Shown here one piece after another: positions 36,416-43,366 of a stretch of DNA of 64,000 bases. Positions within the stretch are counted from its first letter, which is position 1; each line of letters opens with the position of its first letter. This stretch comes from Acidobacteriota bacterium (GTDB lineage: Bacteria > Acidobacteriota > UBA6911): the NCBI GenBank assembly GCA_012729555.1, contig JAAYCX010000044.1, positions 1 through 64,000 of the forward strand, given 5' to 3'. The translations under genes were made by a program, and so were the position numbers. The notes under the pieces are model-generated. The model saw only the letters and a list, made by a program, of their open reading frames with translations. It had not been told where the DNA came from and made no database searches.

Positions 36416-37477
36416 ATTCAGGGCGTCGGCGATCTCCCTGAGGCGGTCCCATTCCGCATCGACCGGGACATGATCCGCCACCCCCACGATCGTCCGGCCG
36501 TCGCCCCGTGCGAACTCCCGGGCCCCGGCGATCGACTCCCGCAGCAGCGAGCGGTCCACCATCGGCATGACGTAGTCCTGGGGGATGCCGCCCCACAGGA
36601 TCATGCCCGGGCCCGTCGCCTGCCTCGCCTCGGCAAGGGTCGCGTCGCTCTGGGGCGGTCCCGCCACCCCCGCCACTCCGTCGACGCCGGAATCGGCCAT
36701 GGGTCCAAGCAGGTGCCGGCACATCCCCCCGATATGCACCCACAGCCGACCGCCGCTTTGGCGCAGCAGTTCGCCGGTGTCGAGGTAACTGGCCCGGAGG
36801 TGCCTGGCGAAGGCGGCCGGGGTGACGAATTGCCCGTCGAGGTTGTCCGGCGCCCAGAAGAGGGAAGCGGGGAAGCCGGAAGCCAGCTCCCGGACCAGTC
36901 CGTTCCTTTTCTCCTCCATGACCCCGAGCAGCGCCGTGAGCCGCTCCTCCTCCGTCATCATCAGCATCAGCCCGTCGCTCCATCCCAGCAGGGTGTGGAG
37001 CAGGTCGGAGTAGGGGGTCCTGGGGACCCCGATGACGTCGACCCCCCCGGGATCCGCGGCCCCGGGCGCTGCGGACGGTTCCAGCCGGTACCGCATCGCC
37101 GCGACGATCTCCTCCGCCGCGTCCAGGTCCTCCTCGTCCTTGACCGGGTATTCCTTCTGCCACCAGTCGCCGTCGGGACCCAGGGCCCATTTTTCGGTCA
37201 GAACCCCTGAGCGCGTGCGGTAGCGGACGACCCGCTCGGTCGCGGACTTTTCGCGCGTCACCTCGACCCCCTCGAATTCGAGCCGCCAGGGGGACCGGAC
37301 GGTCCACGCCGGGCAGTTCAGGGCGGCGGCCGCTTCGGCCGCGGTCTCCCCGCACCCTTCCGGCAGCGTCCCCCGGCGGCTGTGCCAGGCGAACCACAAG
37401 CCCAGGTCGGGCATGAACAGGGGGCGGGCCGGGGCTTCCCCGCCGACCGCGTCCATCAGGATTCTCCTGAAGTCCAT
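36410..37477 (-). CDS. Uroporphyrinogen-decarboxylase-fold protein (divergent paralogue 4)
   Basis: 355 residues starting MDFRRILMDAVGGEAPARP. It shares the UroD-type barrel but not the HDDWGS and HHxD motifs of the other three; here LFWAPDNLDGQFVTP and LWVHIGGMCRHLLGPM occupy those places, the latter closer to the HIxG loop of MtaA-type MT2 enzymes. WGGIPQDYVMP ends the barrel. It may be the second-step methyltransferase or act on an unrelated methyl donor. It overlaps the convergent RACo-like gene by 6 bp and is preceded by the arylamine N-acetyltransferase on the same strand at 32 bp. Confidence 0.75.
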   Translation of the reverse strand: MDFRRILMDAVGGEAPARPLFMPDLGLWFAWHSRRGTLPEGCGETAAEAAAALNCPAWTVRSPWRLEFEGVEVTREKSATERVVRYRTRSGVLTEKWALGPDGDWWQKEYPVKDEEDLDAAEEIVAAMRYRLEPSAAPGAADPGGVDVIGVPRTPYSDLLHTLLGWSDGLMLMMTEEERLTALLGVMEEKRNGLVRELASGFPASLFWAPDNLDGQFVTPAAFARHLRASYLDTGELLRQSGGRLWVHIGGMCRHLLGPMADSGVDGVAGVAGPPQSDATLAEARQATGPGMILWGGIPQDYVMPMVDRSLLRESIAGAREFARGDGRTIVGVADHVPVDAEWDRLREIADALNS

Positions 37478-37509
37478 CTCTGTTTCCTCCGAAGGGCGCG
37501 GGACCGCCG

Positions 37510-38292
37510 CTACCGCCGGATCCGCTCCGGGTCCAGGCCGAAATGCTCCCGCGCCAGGGCGTTGAATTCCGATTCATCCGCGAGCGTTTTTTCGATAACC
37601 TCGCCGCCCTTCACGACCTTGAAGCGGCCGTCGGTGAGCGTGACCCTCCCGTCCCGGGTAGGCCGGGTGCACATGCGCATCGTCAGGAAAAAGGAGCCGG
37701 GGAAGGTGGCGGTGAAATGGTTCGCCATCAGGAAATCGTCCGGGAGGCATTCCTCGAGGGTGAAGGCGTAGAGCGGGTGGAATCGGTCCCCCTCCCTCTT
37801 CTGGAGCAGGTGGCCAAGGGGGGTATGGTTCGTGAGGCGGTAGGTGTGCGAGAACTGCCGCTGTTCCGTCCGCTCCTCCAGAAGCAGCGGGGCGAGGATG
37901 CCGTCGTTGCCGAAGCCCACGTCCGCCAGGTACCGCCGGCCCCCCGCCTCCACCAGGATCACCTGGTGGGTCCGGGTCGTGCATCGTCCGTCGTCGAGGA
38001 TCACCCGCGCCAGCAGGTCCCTGACCCGGAACCCCATCTTCCGCAGGACGAGGGAAAAGAGGCCGTTCATCTCGAAGCAGTACCCCCCCCGCCGCTCCCC
38101 CACCAGTTTCCTGAAAAGGGAGGCCTCGTCCAGCAGGACGGGTCTGCCGTAGAACACGTCCAGGTTTTCGAAGGGTACGCCGAGGGTGTGGGCGAGGTGG
38201 AGCTCCCGGAGGGTGTCCTCCCCGGCATCCGTGCCTCCGCGGTATTGCACCCGTTCGAAATAGGCGTCGAGGTCTAAAAGCGCGTCGCTCAT
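37510..38292 (-). CDS. nat: Arylamine N-acetyltransferase
   Basis: 260 residues with the complete Cys-His-Asp triad of the family: C72 in ERRGGYCFEMNGLF, H109 in TTRTHQVILVE and D124 in YLADVGFG. The N-terminal helical region PFENLDVFYGRPV is also characteristic. It transfers an acetyl (or other acyl) group from CoA to an aromatic amine or hydrazine in the cytoplasm. The position inside the corrinoid locus, cotranscribed with UroD-fold paralogue 4, is unusual and may point to an aromatic-amine substrate pathway, or be coincidental. Confidence 0.92.
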   Translation of the reverse strand: MSDALLDLDAYFERVQYRGGTDAGEDTLRELHLAHTLGVPFENLDVFYGRPVLLDEASLFRKLVGERRGGYCFEMNGLFSLVLRKMGFRVRDLLARVILDDGRCTTRTHQVILVEAGGRRYLADVGFGNDGILAPLLLEERTEQRQFSHTYRLTNHTPLGHLLQKREGDRFHPLYAFTLEECLPDDFLMANHFTATFPGSFFLTMRMCTRPTRDGRVTLTDGRFKVVKGGEVIEKTLADESEFNALAREHFGLDPERIRR

Positions 38293-38482
38293 CCAGATAC
38301 TCCTTACCCGTCCAAATCCACATCATTACCATACCAGAGACGCCGTCTCATTTTTTTGGAAAAAGGGGTACTCTTTTCCGCCGTTTTTCCTTACAGTGAT
38401 GCCACCGGAACCGGGACAGGCTCCGGTGTCCGGCGGATGGCCTTTCGGGGATCAACGGTACCTTATCGAGGGGGAGAATCGG

Positions 38483-39490
38483 ATGCTCACGAAAAGACAG
38501 AATATGGTGGAGACCATGAAGGGCGGTCGCCCTGACCGCTTCGTCAAGGGCTACGAGGCGCTCGCGCTGGTGATGACGCCCTTCGCCCTGAGCAACGTGC
38601 GCCCCGTCAAGGGCGCCCCTCCCCTGAAGAACCGATGGGGCGTGACTACCTGCTTCCCGGCCAACGCGCCCGGGCCCTTCCCGGTGCACGACGCGGAGCA
38701 TATCGTCATCAAGGACATCGAACACTGGCGCGACTGCGTCACGGTCCCCGATCCCGTCATGCCCGAGGAGGCCTGGGAGGAGACGATCCGGCAGGTCGAG
38801 GCGATCGACCGCAGCGAGTATTTCGTGGCCCCCTTCGTCGCCCCCGGGGTGTTCGAACAGAGCCATTACCTCCTGGAGATCACCAACTGCCTGACCGCCT
38901 TCTACACCAACCCCGACGAGCTGCACGAGATCTACGACATGATCACCGAGTTCGAGCTCCGGCTGGCCGAGGATATCTGCCGGCGCATCCGGCCGGACGC
39001 CCTGTTCCATCACGACGACTGGGGGAGCCAGAAATCCTCCTTCATCTCCCCCGCCATGTTCGAGGAGTTCCTCCTCCCCTGCTACAAGCGGATCTACGGC
39101 TATTACAAGGCCCACGGCGTCGAGTGCATCGTCCACCACTCCGACTCCTACGGGGAAAACCTCGTCCCCTACATGGTGGAGATGGGGATGGACGTCTGGC
39201 AGGGGGCGATGTCGACCAACAACATCCCGAAGATCCTCGCCGAGCACGGCGGGAAGCTGACCCTCATGGGCGGCATCGACAACGGCAAGGTCGACCGCGA
39301 GGACTGGACGCGCGAGCTGATCCACGAGGAGACCTTCCGCGCCTGCCGGGAGTACGGCACCAAGTACTACATCCCCTGCACCACGATGGGGGACCCCGCC
39401 AGCATCTACCCCGGCGTCTACGAGGCCGTTATGGAGGAGATCGACAACGCCTCGGCGGAGATGTTCCCGTCCGGGGCGGCGGGGGCGTAG
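38483..39490 (+). CDS. Uroporphyrinogen-decarboxylase-fold corrinoid methyltransferase (paralogue 3)
   Basis: 335 residues, start MLTKRQNMVETMKGGRPDRFVKGYEAL, nearly the same opening as paralogue 1. It keeps HHDDWGSQKSSFISP, CIVHHSDSYGENLVPYM and LMGGIDNGKVDREDWT, so 1 and 3 are clearly duplicates. GGGGAG lies 6 bases before the ATG, which excludes the earlier in-frame ATG. The gene is divergent from the N-acetyltransferase and followed at 11 bp by the DUF2284 gene, making a two-gene operon. Function by family: methyl transfer involving the corrinoid protein; substrate unknown and probably related to, but distinct from, that of paralogue 1. Confidence 0.82.
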   Translation: MLTKRQNMVETMKGGRPDRFVKGYEALALVMTPFALSNVRPVKGAPPLKNRWGVTTCFPANAPGPFPVHDAEHIVIKDIEHWRDCVTVPDPVMPEEAWEETIRQVEAIDRSEYFVAPFVAPGVFEQSHYLLEITNCLTAFYTNPDELHEIYDMITEFELRLAEDICRRIRPDALFHHDDWGSQKSSFISPAMFEEFLLPCYKRIYGYYKAHGVECIVHHSDSYGENLVPYMVEMGMDVWQGAMSTNNIPKILAEHGGKLTLMGGIDNGKVDREDWTRELIHEETFRACREYGTKYYIPCTTMGDPASIYPGVYEAVMEEIDNASAEMFPSGAAGA

Positions 39491-39501
39491 CGGTCCGCGC
39501 C

Positions 39502-40032
39502 ATGGAGAGATGGGTCCGAAAGGCTCTGGAAGCCGGTTTCGACGAGGCGGGCGAGCTCGACTGCGCCCTCCTCGTCGCGCGGCCCGAAGTCCGGGATGCC
39601 TGCCGCGCGAACAGCTGCCGGCGTTACGGCACCAGCTGGTCCTGCCCCCCCGGGTGCGGCACGCTCGAGGAGTGCGCCGCCCGCCTCCGCCGCTATTCGA
39701 AGGGGCTGATCGTCCAGACGGTCGGGCGGCTGGAGGACGAGTTCGACGGCGAGGGGATGATGGCCGCGGCCGAGCGCCACGCGGAGACCTTCCGCCGCCT
39801 GACCGCCGAACTGCGGCGGGAGTTCCCCGGGATGCTGCCCATGGGGACCGGGAGCTGCTCCCGCTGCGACAGCTGCACCTACCCCGACGCCCCCTGCCGC
39901 GACCCGTTCGGGGCGAGCCCCCCCATGGAGGCGTACGGAATCCTGGTCGCCGACGCCTGCCGCTCGAGCGGCATCCCCTACTACCACGGCAAGGGGACCA
40001 TCACCTACACCGCCTGTTTTCTGCTCCGGTAG
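39502..40032 (+). CDS. DUF2284 Cys-rich putative metal-binding protein
   Basis: 176 residues with many cysteines in conserved blocks: ACRANSCRRYGTSWSCPPGCGTLEECAAR near the N-terminus and GSCSRCDSCTYPDAPCRDP in the middle, the DUF2284 pattern. The C-terminus PYYHGKGTITYTACFLLR is also typical. The family is thought to bind metal or iron-sulfur clusters and is often found next to corrinoid methyltransferases. Here it follows paralogue 3 by 11 bp and so is probably cotranscribed and works with it. The ATG lacks a strong ribosome site, consistent with coupling. Confidence 0.83.
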   Translation: MERWVRKALEAGFDEAGELDCALLVARPEVRDACRANSCRRYGTSWSCPPGCGTLEECAARLRRYSKGLIVQTVGRLEDEFDGEGMMAAAERHAETFRRLTAELRREFPGMLPMGTGSCSRCDSCTYPDAPCRDPFGASPPMEAYGILVADACRSSGIPYYHGKGTITYTACFLLR

Positions 40033-40185
40033 CCGTTCGCCCCTGGCCAATATCGCGGCGTCCGCGAAGACAAACTGTTCGACCAGACATATTCAAAGAG
40101 CCGGCCGGGAGAATTATGTATGTTCCGATACTAAATAATGGCAATATAGCGATATTATCATCATAATTGAAATACAAATAGTATG

Positions 40186-40213
40186 TTGACAAACCATGCA
40201 GTATCAATAAAAT
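40186..40213 (+). promoter_or_regulatory. Promoter of abiE operon, probably leaderless
   Basis: TTGACA (40186-40191), 16-base spacer, TAAAAT (40208-40213), a near-consensus promoter whose start point falls at the abiEi ATG (40222). Two direct copies of GATATTAT (40151-40158 and 40214-40221) flank it and may be sites for autoregulation by AbiEi. Confidence 0.65.
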
Positions 40214-40221
40214 GATATTAT

Positions 40222-41007
40222 ATGGTATCAAAAAATACGTCATTGTCCCGAAAGGACAGCCAATTGCTCGAGCAGGTGGTCGTGAAGCACGGGCAGATAG
40301 CCGATACCAGCCAGCTGGACGAAATATTCCAAAGCGCATACTCGCGCAAAAGCGACCGGAATCGGCGCATCTCTCTGCTGGCGAAGGCCGGATGGCTCGT
40401 CCGGATTCGGCGAGGTCTGTACCAGATCGTCACGGATATGACCGCCCGAGGCATGGGGAACGTATCCAACCTGGTGATCTCCCAAGCGCTCAACCGCCGT
40501 TCTTACGTCTCGTTCGCCAACGCGTTGAATTGGCACGGCATGTTCGATCAGCTCACAAAAACCGTGGACTCCGTCACAACCGCCAGACCTCGGAGCTACC
40601 GGTTCCAGTCCACCGAGTTCCGGTTTCTGAAAGTGGAGGAAGATCTTTTCTTCGGCTTTTCCGGGCAGCGGGTGGACGGAAAGATCGTGAACATCGGTGA
40701 GATCGAAAAAGTGATCCTGGATTATCTGTTTTTAAGGCGGAACGCCGCGACCGTCAGTCTGGTTGTCGAAAAGCTCAGGGAATATCGGGACAAATTCGAT
40801 TTTGCCCGGATGACGAAATACGCGATGGCATACAGCATCACGGTCCAACGCAATCTGGGATTCCTGCTGGATGCCGTGGGTGTTTCGAGCGACGCCCTGT
40901 ATCAAGCGGCGAGCGACAATCGAAAGGGATTCACCAAAATGCATCCCGGCGCCAAAACCTTCAACTCGCGATGGCGGTTGTACTATGACCCTGGAGTTAT
41001 TGAGTAA
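40222..41007 (+). CDS. abiEi: AbiEi-type antitoxin (type IV toxin-antitoxin system)
   Basis: 261 residues. The N-terminal region (LLEQVVVKHGQIADTSQLDEIF then RRISLLAKAGWLVRIRRGLYQIV) is the winged helix-turn-helix of AbiEi antitoxins, which represses its own promoter; the C-terminal domain (about 85-260) is the antitoxin/regulatory domain with SYVSFANALNWHGM and NIGEIEKVILDYLFL. It counteracts the AbiEii nucleotidyltransferase without direct binding in characterised systems. Base composition is clearly lower in GC than neighbouring genes, indicating recent acquisition. Its 3' end overlaps the toxin gene by 23 bp. No ribosome site; the promoter places the message start at the ATG. Confidence 0.88.
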   Translation: MVSKNTSLSRKDSQLLEQVVVKHGQIADTSQLDEIFQSAYSRKSDRNRRISLLAKAGWLVRIRRGLYQIVTDMTARGMGNVSNLVISQALNRRSYVSFANALNWHGMFDQLTKTVDSVTTARPRSYRFQSTEFRFLKVEEDLFFGFSGQRVDGKIVNIGEIEKVILDYLFLRRNAATVSLVVEKLREYRDKFDFARMTKYAMAYSITVQRNLGFLLDAVGVSSDALYQAASDNRKGFTKMHPGAKTFNSRWRLYYDPGVIE

Positions 41008-41764
41008 GGCGCAACTTCAAATCATCAATCGCGGCGGCCTTCAATACCCGCTCGACGCGGCCGAGAAGGATTACGTGCTCGCGCTGGTCGTAAAGATTCT
41101 TTACGAATCCGGGCTCAAGGCGAAGCTGGTGTTCAAGGGCGGGACCGCCCTTTACCACACCTATCTTCCTCAATTGCGCTTTTCCGAGGACCTGGATTTC
41201 ACCGCCCTTATTCCGGTCACCCTGGAAGAACTCGAAGAAGTCCTCGTTGCCCATGATTTCCTGGAACTCAAAGAGCACAATGTTTCGGACCATACAGTCA
41301 AGATCAACCGGTTGAAATACGCCGGCCCGTTGGGGCAGCCCAATTCACTGAAGATTGAAGTCGATGTCACCCAAAATGTCGTGTTGCCCGCCTGCGAGAA
41401 GGAATACCGGAATCATTATGGAGTTCAGGCGGCCGTACGCGTCATGGATCTGCGAGAAATCCTTGCGGAGAAGATCCGAGCCGCAAGTGGCCGGGCCAGG
41501 TATCGCGATTTCTACGATATCGCCATGATCCTCGACGGCTTTGCGATGAATATCGGCGAGGTCCTCGACCTTGTTCGCCGGAAGGAAATCCGGAAACCGG
41601 TCTCGCATGGATCGATGCTGAGGAATTGGAAAATAGCGCGGCAGGAGAAGGACGGGAGATCGGACCAGATAGTCTATTCCAGGGATGTCTCTGAAAAGGA
41701 GATCCTGGCCGCCATGGCGGCGATAGGATGTTTTTCGATTGGGGGCCGAGCGGGAGGTATATAG
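40985..41764 (+). CDS. abiEii: AbiEii-type nucleotidyltransferase toxin
   Basis: 259 residues. LVFKGGTALYHTYLPQLRFSEDLDFTALI contains the two nucleotidyltransferase motifs, GG(T) and the metal-binding D-L-D, as in the AbiEii/MenT toxins that add nucleotides to RNA acceptors. LKIEVDVTQNVVLPA supplies the third acidic residue and ILAEKIRAASGRARYRDFYDIAMI is the typical C-terminal signature (RD.YDI). The system gives abortive infection against phage and can stabilise mobile DNA. It overlaps the antitoxin by 23 bp, so translation is coupled. The island sits between GC-rich metabolic genes. Confidence 0.9.
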   Translation: MTLELLSKAQLQIINRGGLQYPLDAAEKDYVLALVVKILYESGLKAKLVFKGGTALYHTYLPQLRFSEDLDFTALIPVTLEELEEVLVAHDFLELKEHNVSDHTVKINRLKYAGPLGQPNSLKIEVDVTQNVVLPACEKEYRNHYGVQAAVRVMDLREILAEKIRAASGRARYRDFYDIAMILDGFAMNIGEVLDLVRRKEIRKPVSHGSMLRNWKIARQEKDGRSDQIVYSRDVSEKEILAAMAAIGCFSIGGRAGGI

Positions 41765-41843
41765 CGTCGATCCGGGGATGCCCGGCAGTCTCAAGCCGCG
41801 GATTCGGGAACGGGTCCTGGAGGAGTGCATCCGTGTCGCCTGG
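41751..41843 (+). pseudogene. Remnant resembling the C-terminus of an MntA-type nucleotidyltransferase
   Basis: The plus-strand frame reads VYSVDPGMPGSLKPRIRE, then RVLEECIRVAW. SLKPRIRERVL is very like the end of small MntA nucleotidyltransferases (where VDLV...ALKPRIRERIL is common). No upstream part exists because the abiEii gene occupies that DNA in another frame. Interpreted as a decayed fragment; a chance match cannot be excluded. Confidence 0.4.
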
Positions 41844-41904
41844 GGACCGGGAAGAACGCCTTCAGGATATCCTCGAGGCCTCCCTCCAATCCATTGTCAA
41901 GTAG
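41833..41904 (+). pseudogene. Remnant resembling the N-terminus of HepT (DUF86)
   Basis: Beginning at a GTG that overlaps the MntA-like fragment, the frame reads VSPGDREERLQDILEASLQS and stops at 41902-41904 after 23 codons. DR..RLQDILEA is the usual opening of HepT proteins, and mntA-hepT overlaps of this sort are common. It looks like the stump of a second toxin-antitoxin system beside AbiE. Confidence 0.4.
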
Positions 41905-42207
41905 TTGCAGGAACTGCACTAACGACTTTCCAGCCTCCCCGCCCGAGGCAAATGGCTTGTTTTATTCCCTGAGTTTGTAGCATGATGTCTTCCAGTCATG
42001 AAAGCGATCGCCCTGCATGTTTCCTCCGGCTTTACCTGAACGCGTTGATACAACGTCGGTTCGTCGTCATTGCGGCATTCCCATCATGCAGTTTGTGTCC
42101 ACAACGCCACGCCGGTGCCGTGAGCGGTCTATGCGCATACGCGCCGGAAACCTGGCGAAGCCGGCATCGGTTGGGCAGATCACGTTTCCTGGGGAAGAGG
42201 TAATACT
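41905..42207. other. Gene-free stretch downstream of the toxin-antitoxin island
   Basis: About 300 bp with lower GC than the flanks and no convincing reading frame, terminator or repeat. It is best read as decayed DNA at the edge of the AbiE island. The last bases hold the GAAGAGG ribosome site of the next gene. Confidence 0.5.
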
Positions 42208-43269
42208 TTGGGCAGAGGGCGCGATGCGGGGGGAGAGCCCCGCTGGGAAGGGGAGGTTCGCGGTCTGAGGGGCTACATCGAGGCCCACCCGGAAATCGGG
42301 ATCGGTCCGGGCGAGGTGTGCATCCCCGGGGAGTGGCGCGCCGGCTTCTACCAGCGGTTCGACGCGATCCGGCGGGCCGTGGTGGAATCGTGGGACCCCT
42401 CCCTGTATTCGGAGGTCCGGGCCCTTTCGCACCGATTCCTCGAGGCCGAGCGACGGTTGTCCGAAGCCTTGGGGCTCGAAGTGGGGTTGGCGCAGGATCT
42501 GTCCAGCTTTCTGCGCAGGCCCGGGGAAGGCCTGATGCGCCTGATCCACGGCCGCCTGTTCGAGCTGCTTCAGGGCAGGGTTTCCGGGGAGGATTTCGCG
42601 CGCCTGGCGGCGGGCGATCTTGCCGCCGGCGCCGCGGCGATGTTCCGGCTCGGGTACGAAGCCTGGGCCGCGCTGGCCATGATCGTACTGCTGGAACCGG
42701 ACGGGATATGGGGAGTCGCCCTCGACGGGGACGGCAGGCCGCTGATGACGGAGATGCGGGAGATCGTCTTCGGGCGCCAGTTCCATCACCCGGCCAGGCG
42801 CATCCCGGAATTCCTGTTTCATTCGAAGAAACTGGGCCGTCACGTGGCCTTCAAGACGCCCCTGGCCGGAGAGGTGAACGCGTACCGTGTCCCGGTGGAA
42901 ATGCCCACCCAGAGGCTGTTGCGCCATCGCAACGGGGACTCCTCGTCCGTGCTGGGCCACAGGATGCTCTTTCTCTCCGTCGTCAAGGATTTGAAGGAGA
43001 TACCCGTCTTCGCGGATCTCCATCAAAGGACGATTCACGGTCCGGATCTCAGTATCGAATGCGTGACGGAGCAGGATCTCGCGGACCCGGAAAATCTCGG
43101 GCGGATTCAAAATCGGTTGAACATCCTCAGGCCGCGCCTCGGGGGAACCCTGGTGCTGGTGGATTCCAGGGTGGAACCGGAACCGTTTACCGCGGCTCGA
43201 ACTATGGACGTCCTTTCGGCGGGACTCGAGCCGTCCGGTTTCCAACCCCTGATCGACCTATTGGTCTAG
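42208..43269 (+). CDS. Conserved-looking protein of unknown function
   Basis: 353 residues with no domain that I recognise. It starts at a TTG seven bases after GAAGAGG. The sequence is soluble, with a helical N-terminal half (YQRFDAIRRAVVESWDPSLY, ALSHRFLEAERRLSEALGLE), a central segment LGYEAWAALAMIVLLEPDGIWGVALDGDGRP, and FGRQFHHPARRIPEFLFHSKKLGRHVAFKTPLAGEV with three His. Codon use and GC match the chromosome. No signal peptide or membrane helix. It lies 97 bp before a molybdenum hydroxylase gene on the same strand but that gene has its own promoter-like sequence, so a link is uncertain. Confidence 0.7.
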   Translation: MGRGRDAGGEPRWEGEVRGLRGYIEAHPEIGIGPGEVCIPGEWRAGFYQRFDAIRRAVVESWDPSLYSEVRALSHRFLEAERRLSEALGLEVGLAQDLSSFLRRPGEGLMRLIHGRLFELLQGRVSGEDFARLAAGDLAAGAAAMFRLGYEAWAALAMIVLLEPDGIWGVALDGDGRPLMTEMREIVFGRQFHHPARRIPEFLFHSKKLGRHVAFKTPLAGEVNAYRVPVEMPTQRLLRHRNGDSSSVLGHRMLFLSVVKDLKEIPVFADLHQRTIHGPDLSIECVTEQDLADPENLGRIQNRLNILRPRLGGTLVLVDSRVEPEPFTAARTMDVLSAGLEPSGFQPLIDLLV

Positions 43270-43287
43270 CAATCGCAGGTATTCCGC

Positions 43288-43317
43288 TTCAGAAGGGGGA
43301 CCGGGAGCGGTTACAAT
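43288..43317 (+). promoter_or_regulatory. Possible promoter of the first molybdenum hydroxylase gene
   Basis: TTCAGA (43288-43293), 18-base spacer and TACAAT (43312-43317), 49 bases before the ATG. The -35 match is weak. Confidence 0.35.
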
Positions 43318-43366
43318 GGACAGTGCCCACGGCGGGCGTTTTTCATAAGAGAAGGGAGCTGAAACC

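Noticed and set aside
38337-38357. GAGACG-C-CGTCTC followed by T-run as a terminator
   Set aside because: The loop would be one base, and no plus-strand gene ends upstream; it lies in the leader of paralogue 3.
28279-39490. UroD-fold genes as true hemE (heme synthesis)
   Set aside because: Four divergent paralogues sit among corrinoid genes and no other heme-biosynthesis gene is present.
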